A program made the translations under genes and the position numbers. Below the pieces are notes generated by a model. The model was not told where the DNA came from. It was given only the letters and a program-made list of their open reading frames with translations, and searched no databases. From Roseiarcus sp963770275 (lineage in GTDB: Bacteria > Pseudomonadota > Alphaproteobacteria > Rhizobiales > Beijerinckiaceae), in NCBI GenBank assembly GCA_963770275.1, contig CAVYPD010000035.1, positions 310,001 to 374,000 of the forward strand: 64,000 nt of DNA. The letters are read 5' to 3'. Below, piece by piece: positions 58,535-64,000 of the stretch; the first letter of the stretch is position 1, and each line of letters starts with the position of its first letter.

Positions 58535-60076
58535 ATGGTTCGCCTGCTGATTTTCCTGGCGGCGTTGGCGCTGGTCGCCGGAGGCCTGACGTGGCTTGCG
58601 AACAATCCGGGCGTCGTGGACGTCACCTGGCGGGGCGAGCAATACGAGGTTTCGTTGCTGTTCGCGCTCGGCGCCGTCCTGGCGCTCGGAATTGCGATCG
58701 CGATCGTGTGGGGCCTTTTGCGCTTTGTCTTCCGTATCCCTTCGCTGGTCTCGGTCGGCGCGCAATCGCGCAGGCGTGAGAAGGGCTTCCAGGCTTTGTC
58801 GCGCGGCATGCTCGCCGTCGGCGCCGGCGACGCGCGAGGCGCCGCCAAGCACGCGTACGACGCGAACCGGCTGATCGGGCACGAGCCGATGGCCAAGCTC
58901 CTGCAAGCGCAATCGGCGCAGCTTGCGGGCGACCGCGCCAGAGCCGTCGCGGCCTATAACGCCATGCTCGACCATCACGAAACGCATGGCATCGGCCTGC
59001 GCGGGCTGCATGTCGAGGCGCGGCGGGCCGGCGACCATTCGGCGGCGCTGCAATATGCGATGCGCGCCCATGCGCGTGCGCCGGCGTCCTGGGCCGGTCA
59101 GGCGGTCCTCGACGACCGCACGCGACGCGGCGATTGGGCCGGCGCGCTCGCGACCGTCGACTCGAACGCCGGCGCGCGCCTCATCGACAAGCCGACCGCG
59201 AACCGCTGGCGCGCGGTGATCAAGACGGCGATGGCCGAGGAAGCGATGGAGCGCGATCCGAAAGGCGCGCTCGTCCTCGCGCAGGAGGCCTGCAAGCTCG
59301 CGCCGACGCTCGTGCCCGCGGCGGCGATCAGCGGCCGGCTCACCGCGCAAACTGGCGACTATCGTCGCGCGAGCCGCATGCTCGAAGCGGCTTACGCGCA
59401 GACGCCCCATCCCGATCTCGCCGCAGCCTATCTGCGCGTCCGCCACGGCGATTCGACCGAGGACCGGCTGGCGCGGGCGCGGGCGCTTGCGCGCACGGCG
59501 CCGCTCGATCCCGAATCGTCTCTCACCGTGGGGCGCGCCGCGCTTGATGCGCATGATATTTCCGCCGCACGCGCGGCGATCGCCCCGCTCATCGCCTCGG
59601 ATTCGCCGAACGGCCGCCCGACCCGGCGCGTCTGCCTGCTGATGGCCGACATCGAGGAGACTGAGGGCAATCACGGCGCGGTGCGCGAGTGGCTTGGCCG
59701 CGCCGCGCGCGCGCCGCGCGACAAGGCCTGGGTGGCGGATGGCGTCATCAGCGACCGTTGGGCGCCGGTCTCGCCGTCGGGAACGCTCGACGGCTTCGTC
59801 TGGCGCACGCCTGACGAGCGCATCGCCGCCCCAACGGAAAGTGTAACGCCCCCGCCTCCGCCGCCCCCGCCTGAGGCGATCGCCGCGCCCGTTCCTGCGC
59901 CGGCGATCACGCCAGCGCCCGAGGCGATCAGGTCGGAGCCTGCGCAAGCGCCAAATGTCGTATCCGCGCCGCGCTCGGGCGTCATCATCGATCCCGCATC
60001 GATGGCGCCCGACGATCCGGGTCCTGAGGAGCGCGAAGCCAAACGGCGCGGCTTCCGCCTCTACGCCAATGAATGA
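58535..60076 (+). CDS. hemY: HemY-like membrane protein with TPR repeats
   Basis: HemY-type proteins (distinct from the protoporphyrinogen oxidase of the same name) carry a HemY_N domain and TPR repeats, and are linked genetically to tetrapyrrole synthesis. 513 residues: helix 1 LLIFLAALALVAGGLTWLAN, then NPGVVDVTWRGEQYEVSLLF, helix 2 ALGAVLALGIAIAIVWGLLR. RRREKGFQALSRGMLAVGAG DARGAAKHAYDANRLIG follows, then Ala-rich TPR units (for example GLRGLHVEARRAGDHSAALQ). A Pro-rich tail with consecutive Pro near residue 440 ends EREAKRRGFRLYANE. Last gene of the hemD operon. Confidence 0.88.
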   Translation: MVRLLIFLAALALVAGGLTWLANNPGVVDVTWRGEQYEVSLLFALGAVLALGIAIAIVWGLLRFVFRIPSLVSVGAQSRRREKGFQALSRGMLAVGAGDARGAAKHAYDANRLIGHEPMAKLLQAQSAQLAGDRARAVAAYNAMLDHHETHGIGLRGLHVEARRAGDHSAALQYAMRAHARAPASWAGQAVLDDRTRRGDWAGALATVDSNAGARLIDKPTANRWRAVIKTAMAEEAMERDPKGALVLAQEACKLAPTLVPAAAISGRLTAQTGDYRRASRMLEAAYAQTPHPDLAAAYLRVRHGDSTEDRLARARALARTAPLDPESSLTVGRAALDAHDISAARAAIAPLIASDSPNGRPTRRVCLLMADIEETEGNHGAVREWLGRAARAPRDKAWVADGVISDRWAPVSPSGTLDGFVWRTPDERIAAPTESVTPPPPPPPPEAIAAPVPAPAITPAPEAIRSEPAQAPNVVSAPRSGVIIDPASMAPDDPGPEEREAKRRGFRLYANE

Positions 60077-60136
60077 GATCAGCCGGGTGGATGACGCCCG
60101 CGACCTGAAGCGATGAGCGTAACTGCCTACCCCTCC

Positions 60137-60260
60137 CTCGTCCTGAGGAGCGGAGCCTTGGGCGACGCGTCTCGAAGGACGTTTCAGATAGCGCCAATGG
60201 CGGCGCAAACTGGATCCTCCTTCGAGGGCTCCGCTCGCGCGGAGCCACCTCAGGATGAGG
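60137..60260. repeat. Palindromic intergenic repeat (44-bp arms)
   Basis: The left arm (60137-60180; begins CCTCGTCCTGAGG, ends CTCGAAGGAC) is nearly the reverse complement of the right arm (60216-60260; begins CCTCCTTCGAGGG, ends CCTCAGGATGAGG). A 35-base centre has its own GCGCC/GGCGC pairing. This CCTCATCCTGAGG-type palindrome is common in Rhizobiales genomes. It fills the gap between hemY and the FAD oxidoreductase, which otherwise holds nothing recognisable. Confidence 0.75.
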
Positions 60261-60306
60261 TCCTGGGGTGCGGACCGATTCACGGGCGTCTGCTTCGGGA
60301 TCCGCG

Positions 60307-61529
60307 ATGTCCCTGACCTCCGTCGTCATCGTCGGCGCCGGCCATGCCGGGGTTCAGGCCGCGGCGTCCTTGCGCGAACAGGGGTTCGACGGCGAGGTCG
60401 TTCTTCTCTCCGCGGAGAAGGATCCGCCCTATCAGCGCCCGCCGCTTGTCCAAGGCGTTTCTCAAAGGCGAAATGGACATCCATGGGCTCCCGCTCAGGG
60501 CCGACGCGCATTTCCGCGAGCAGCGCATCGACCTGAGGCTCGGCGTCGGCGCGACGCGGATCGATCGCGCTGCGCAGCAGGTGGAGCTCAGCGACGGAAG
60601 CGCGATTGCTTACGGACATCTCATCCTTGCGACTGGCGCGAGGCAACGGCGGCTCGATGTGCCGGGAGTCGATCTGCCGGGCGTGTTCGCGCTCCGCGAC
60701 ATCGCCGACGCGACCGCGATCCGCGAGCGGCTTGGCGCGAAGCCCAAGGTTGTCATCATCGGCGCCGGATTCATCGGGCTCGAAATCGCCGCGACCGCCG
60801 CGAGCCTCGGGGCCGAGGCGACGGTGGTCGAGATCGCGCGCCCGATGGGCCGGGCGGTCTCGCCGATCATGTCGGATTTTTTCCTGAAAGAGCACGCCGC
60901 CTTTGGGGCGCGCTTCCGGCTTGGGCTTGGCGTCACTGCGATCAAGGGGCGCGAGCACGCGGAAACGGTCATTCTCACCGACGGCGAGGCGCTGAGCGCG
61001 GACCTGGTCGTGGTCGGGCATCGGCGTCGTCGCGGAAGACGCGCTGGCGCGGGATTGCGGCCTCGAATGCGACAATGGAATCGTGGTCGACGAGTTTCTG
61101 CTTACCTCCGATTCAACGATTTCGGCGATCGGCGACTGCGCCCATTTTCCGCATGCGGCGCTTGGGCTCCGAACGCGTCTCGAATCGGTGCAGAACGCCG
61201 TCGATCAGGGCCGCGCGGTCGCCGCGCGTCTCATGGGGAAGCCAAAACCCTACAATGAACTGGCCTGGTTCTGGAGCGATCAGGGCGACTTGAAGCTGAT
61301 GATCGCGGGCCTTGCGCATGGCGTCGACCAATGGGTCGTGCGCGGCGATCCGGCGACGCGCGCGTTCTCAACCTTCGGCTTCCGCGACGGCAAACTTGCC
61401 GTGGTCGAATCGGTCAACAAAGCCGGCGACCACGCCGCCGCCAAGCGCATCATCGGCACGACGAAGACGATGACGCCGGAAGAAGCGGCCGATCCGGCGT
61501 TCGATCTGCGCGGATTGGCGAAACGGTAG
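60307..61529 (+). CDS. FAD-dependent ferredoxin/rubredoxin reductase-like oxidoreductase (two frameshifts)
   Basis: Flavoprotein moving electrons from NAD(P)H to a ferredoxin-type partner. N-terminal FAD loop SVVIVGAGHAGVQAAASLRE, then VVLLSAEKDPPYQRPPL, as in ferredoxin reductases of oxygenase systems. After a shift near 60455 come LSKAFLKGE, HLILATGARQRRLDVPGVDL and the NAD loop KVVIIGAGFIGLEIAATAAS. Near 61020 it shifts again to reach STISAIGDCAHFPH (second FAD motif) and ESVQNAVDQGRAVAARLMGK. The reductase C-terminal domain ends FDLRGLAKR. Corrected length is about 407 residues. Start ATG 60307. No ferredoxin or oxygenase gene is adjacent. Confidence 0.88.
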
Positions 61530-61558
61530 GCGGGCGGCCGAGCGCCTGCCAAGTTTTT
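61529..61558 (+). terminator. Terminator after the FAD oxidoreductase
   Basis: GGCGGGCG and CGCCTGCC pair around a short loop immediately after the stop codon, followed by AAGTTTTT. It stands between convergent genes and points along the plus strand. Confidence 0.65.
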
Positions 61559-61625
61559 CTGGCCCGGGCATGCGATCGCCTTCCTCGATTGCGAGAGGAC
61601 GAACGCGCCACTCTTCAACGCATTT

Positions 61626-62843
61626 TCACGCCGTCTTGTGCGCATGCGTGTTCGGCAGAAACACCGCCAGAACGCCGATCACGGGCAGGAACGAGCAGAG
61701 CAGAAACACGAATAGGATGCCCTGCCAGTCCGCGAGCGCGCCAAGGGCCGCCGCCCCGATGCCGCCAATGCCGAAGGCGAGGCCAAAGAAGAGACCCGAC
61801 ACCATGCCGACGCGGCCCGGCATCAACTCCTGCCCGTAAACGACGATCGCGGGGAAGGCCGACGCGATCAGAAAGCCGATCACGACGCTGAGCGCAACTG
61901 TCGCCGCAAGGCCGACATGCGGCAGCAGAAGCGCGAACGGCAGCACGCCGAGGATCGAAACCCAGATGACGAGCTTGCGGCCGATCCTGTCGCCGATCGG
62001 TCCGCCGGCGATGGTTCCGGCCGCGACGGCTGCGAAGAACACGAATTGATAAATCTGCGCGTCCTTGATCGAAAGGGCGAACTTATCCATCAGGTAAAAA
62101 GTGTAGTAGCTGGTGAAGCTCGCCAAATAGATGAACTTCGAGAACATCAAAGCGATCAGGATCGACATCGCCTTCGACACTTGCTGACGTGATAAAGTCG
62201 GGTGTCGGGCTGGCGCTGCATTCGATTGTCGCTTCGCATGGCCATTCTGCTTATACCAGTGGCCGAGCCCCGTCAGGATGATGATGCCCGCCAGAGTGGC
62301 GAGCGCGAACCAGGCAAGCCCGGTCTGCCCGCGCGGCAGGACGATGAACGCGGCCGCCAGGGGGCCAAGCGCCGAGCCGAAATTGCCGCCGACTTGAAAC
62401 AAAGACTGGGCGAGGCCGTGCGAGCCGCCGGAAGCAAGCCGGGCGATGCGCGAGGATTCGGGGTGGAAGATCGAGGATCCGAGCCCGAGCAGCATCGAGC
62501 CGACAAGCAGCACGCCATAGCTCGGCGCGAAAGCGATCGTGAGCAGTCCGGCCATTGACGACGCCATGCCGAACGGCAGCGAATAGGGCATAGGACGGCG
62601 ATCGGTGTAGAGACCGATGAACGGCTGCAGCAGCGACGCCGTGATTTGATACACAAACGTGAGAAATCCGACTTGCGCAAAACTCAGATCGAGCGCGCCG
62701 CGGAGGATCGGGTACACGCCGGGCAAAAGCGCCTGCGTCATGTCGTTCAGCAAGTGACACAAGCTCACGGCCCAGAGAACCGGAAAGATTGTTTTGCTGC
62801 TGCTCCGGCGGAGCGGAATGGCCTCAGTTGCTTGAGTCGACAC
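61626..62843 (-). CDS. MFS efflux transporter, Fsr (fosmidomycin resistance) family
   Basis: Twelve-helix major facilitator exporter, 405 residues, intact. The N-terminus LWAVSLCHLLNDMTQALLPG VYPIL is the Fsr-family signature (H-x-x-N/D). YQITASLLQPFIGLYTDRRP carries motif A, then SMLLGLGSSIFHPESSRIAR and SLFQVGGNFGSALGPLAAAF, both strongly conserved in Fsr proteins. The second half has GPIGDRIGRKLVIWVSILGV. Drug or metabolite export; the natural substrate is unknown. Divergent from the AraC gene, 95 bases apart, so that regulator may control it. Confidence 0.9.
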   Translation of the reverse strand: MSTQATEAIPLRRSSSKTIFPVLWAVSLCHLLNDMTQALLPGVYPILRGALDLSFAQVGFLTFVYQITASLLQPFIGLYTDRRPMPYSLPFGMASSMAGLLTIAFAPSYGVLLVGSMLLGLGSSIFHPESSRIARLASGGSHGLAQSLFQVGGNFGSALGPLAAAFIVLPRGQTGLAWFALATLAGIIILTGLGHWYKQNGHAKRQSNAAPARHPTLSRQQVSKAMSILIALMFSKFIYLASFTSYYTFYLMDKFALSIKDAQIYQFVFFAAVAAGTIAGGPIGDRIGRKLVIWVSILGVLPFALLLPHVGLAATVALSVVIGFLIASAFPAIVVYGQELMPGRVGMVSGLFFGLAFGIGGIGAAALGALADWQGILFVFLLCSFLPVIGVLAVFLPNTHAHKTA

Positions 62844-62938
62844 GTCGTCCTCTGATCAAATCCTTGTGGTTCCCTGGGCGCGAAGGTAAGGAGCGCTTAC
62901 GCAGCCTGCCACCGATGGCGGGCCTCTTTCTTATCTGA

Positions 62939-63727
62939 GTGGGCCAGTGGCGTGGGAAATTCACATTGACGCCGTCGACTTGGTCGCCGCGTCCCGTCAT
63001 TGCGATCGGCAACAACTATCCGGACGGTCATCGGGTGAAGCCTCACCACCACCGGCGCGGGCAACTGATTTCGAGCGCGACGGGGGTCATCGTCCTCTCG
63101 ACGGCGGAGGGCACGTGGGTCATGCCCCCGCATCGCGGAATGTGGATTCCGCCCGCGACTCAGCATCGCGTGCAGATGGTCGGCGCGGTCAGCGTGCAGA
63201 GCCTCTATATCGAACCCCACGCAATTCCTGGCCTGCCGAGCCATTGCCAGGTCGTCGGCATCTCGCCTTTCATGCGGAGCCTCATCACGGAGGCTCTGGA
63301 CGTGCCTCTCGAATACGAGCTTGAAGGGCGCGCGGGCGCGCTGATGCAGCTCATCCAGTACGAGATGCAGCGATTGCCGGCGTTGCCGCTATCGTTGCGC
63401 TATCCCGCGCACGGGCCTTTGTCGGCGCTTTGCCGTCAGTTCGTTCAGGAGCCCAACGTTCATGAGACGATCGACGCGTGGGCCGATGCGCTCGGCACGA
63501 GCCGCCGCTCTTTCACACGGCTGTTCCGGCGCGAGACGGGTATGAGTTTCGTGGCCTGGCGGCAGCAGGCTTGCCTATTGTGCGCGATGCCCAGGCTCGC
63601 GGCGGGCGAAACGGTCACCAGTGTCGCGATTGACCTTGGCTATGAGAACCCGGCCGCGTTCACCCTCATGTTCCGTCGGGCTTTCGGAAACCCGCCCCTC
63701 GCTTATCTCGGCCTGCGCAAGAGTTGA
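62939..63727 (+). CDS. AraC-family transcriptional regulator with cupin sensor domain
   Basis: 262-residue regulator. The N-terminal cupin (GNNYPDGHRVKPHHHRRGQL; TWVMPPHRGMWIPPATQHRV) senses an unknown ligand. The C-terminal double helix-turn-helix is LCRQFVQEPNVHETIDAWAD ALGTSRRSFTRLFRRETGMS and VTSVAIDLGYENPAAFTLMF RRAFGNPPLAYL, classic AraC. The frame opens with GTG 62939 but the first 15 residues are atypical, so the start may lie elsewhere or be disturbed by an indel. Between an MFS exporter (divergent) and a BenE-type transporter (downstream); likely regulates one of them. GTAAG-x5-CTTAC lies in the divergent gap as a possible site. Confidence 0.88.
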   Translation: MGQWRGKFTLTPSTWSPRPVIAIGNNYPDGHRVKPHHHRRGQLISSATGVIVLSTAEGTWVMPPHRGMWIPPATQHRVQMVGAVSVQSLYIEPHAIPGLPSHCQVVGISPFMRSLITEALDVPLEYELEGRAGALMQLIQYEMQRLPALPLSLRYPAHGPLSALCRQFVQEPNVHETIDAWADALGTSRRSFTRLFRRETGMSFVAWRQQACLLCAMPRLAAGETVTSVAIDLGYENPAAFTLMFRRAFGNPPLAYLGLRKS

Positions 63728-63813
63728 CCAATGCGTAGGGACGCAACAAGCAAAGAATTGGCGCCGAATGCGCGGCGATCCCACCCTTTAGCAATTCCAA
63801 CCATCTGGCTCAC

Positions 63814-64000
63814 GTGAATCTCGCCCAAACGCCTGACGTTTCACAGTCGACGGTCTCACGGGTTTCTCTAATCCAACCTGTAACCGTCGGCGTGCTTGCA
63901 GCCGTGGTCGGCTATACAAGCACGTTTACGATCGTGCTCCAGGGTTTCGAAGCCGTCGGGGGCAGCCCCGAACAGGCGGCCTCCGGCCTTATGGTCACAA
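63814..64000 (+). CDS. BenE/YdcO-family transporter, N-terminus (cut by window edge)
   Basis: An open frame from GTG 63814 runs to the end of the window: VNLAQTPDVSQSTVSRVSLI, then PVTVGVLAAVVGYTSTFTIV and LQGFEAVGGSPEQAASGLMV. The first membrane helix followed by the Q-x-x-x-A-x-G-x-SP-x-Q-A-x-S segment is typical of benzoate/H+ symporters of the BenE/YdcO family. Only 62 residues are visible. It follows the AraC gene in the same direction, suggesting regulated uptake or export. Confidence 0.7.
   Translation, partial: MNLAQTPDVSQSTVSRVSLIQPVTVGVLAAVVGYTSTFTIVLQGFEAVGGSPEQAASGLMVT

Noticed and set aside
58238..60283. 681-residue minus-strand open frame opposite hemY
   Set aside because: Antisense shadow of GC-rich coding sequence; Arg-rich, no domain, while the plus strand encodes a clear HemY-like protein.

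Overview
This GC-rich window comes from an alphaproteobacterium, most likely a member of Hyphomicrobiales (Rhizobiales). Support: a type A alphaproteobacterial RNase P RNA, the TrcR/DUF1013 cell-cycle regulator, the tsaD / hemD / mitofilin (Mic60-like) / hemY neighbourhood, fused urease subunits and a 44-bp-armed palindromic repeat of a kind common in that order. No tRNA, rRNA, CRISPR array or recognisable transposase was found. About twenty genes are broken by single-base frameshifts, including essential single-copy genes (secA at four places, mutM, prmC). The breaks inspected closely are extra bases, often in short C or G runs. The window is therefore best read as a draft sequence with residual indel errors. 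I annotate each broken gene across its full span and do not call it a pseudogene. LAYOUT. 0-3.5 kb: ureF (cut by the window edge), ureE, rnpB with its promoter, three tandem glycine-zipper lipoproteins, and a peptidoglycan amidase. 3.5-8.7 kb: a dispersed repeat, an RND pump with its membrane-fusion protein, and a PsiF-like secreted protein. 8.8-14.1 kb: an ABC uptake operon (binding protein and two permeases, no ATPase), then soxCD. 14.2-22.9 kb: a secreted alpha/beta hydrolase, then a catabolic locus with a PaaK-type CoA ligase, a DpgC-like dioxygenase, a TRAP transporter and an IlvD/EDD dehydratase. 23-33 kb: housekeeping block of mutM, secA, prmC, an LTXXQ protein, an HpcH/HpaI aldolase, gyrB and DUF488. 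33-38.8 kb: a hydrolase behind a palindromic operator, a CmcJ-family oxygenase, an Old Yellow Enzyme, a cupin, a second full copy of the dispersed repeat, an isolated HExxH protein and a RidA protein. 39-43 kb: ureD-ureAB-vapBC-ureC. 43-47.3 kb: EamA transporter, GT39-type glycosyltransferase, O-antigen-ligase-like protein. 47.5-50.3 kb: preTA for pyrimidine reduction behind a RutR-like site. 50.3-54.7 kb: hybrid sensor kinase, trcR, tsaD. 54.8-60.1 kb: an unrecognised gene coupled to a PIN-like gene, then hemD, mitofilin and hemY. 60.1-64 kb: palindromic repeat, FAD oxidoreductase, Fsr-like MFS pump, AraC regulator and the start of a BenE-type transporter. HOW THE GENES WORK TOGETHER. Nitrogen scavenging is a theme (urease and reductive pyrimidine catabolism). 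So is uptake plus CoA activation or dehydration of organic and sugar acids (TRAP, PaaK, DpgC-like, IlvD-like, HpaI-like). The most unusual points are the DpgC-like locus, the urease operon split by a toxin-antitoxin pair and by 38 kb, a possible SecM-like leader before secA, the unrecognised-protein/PIN pair where hemC is usually found, and the dispersed iterated repeat.
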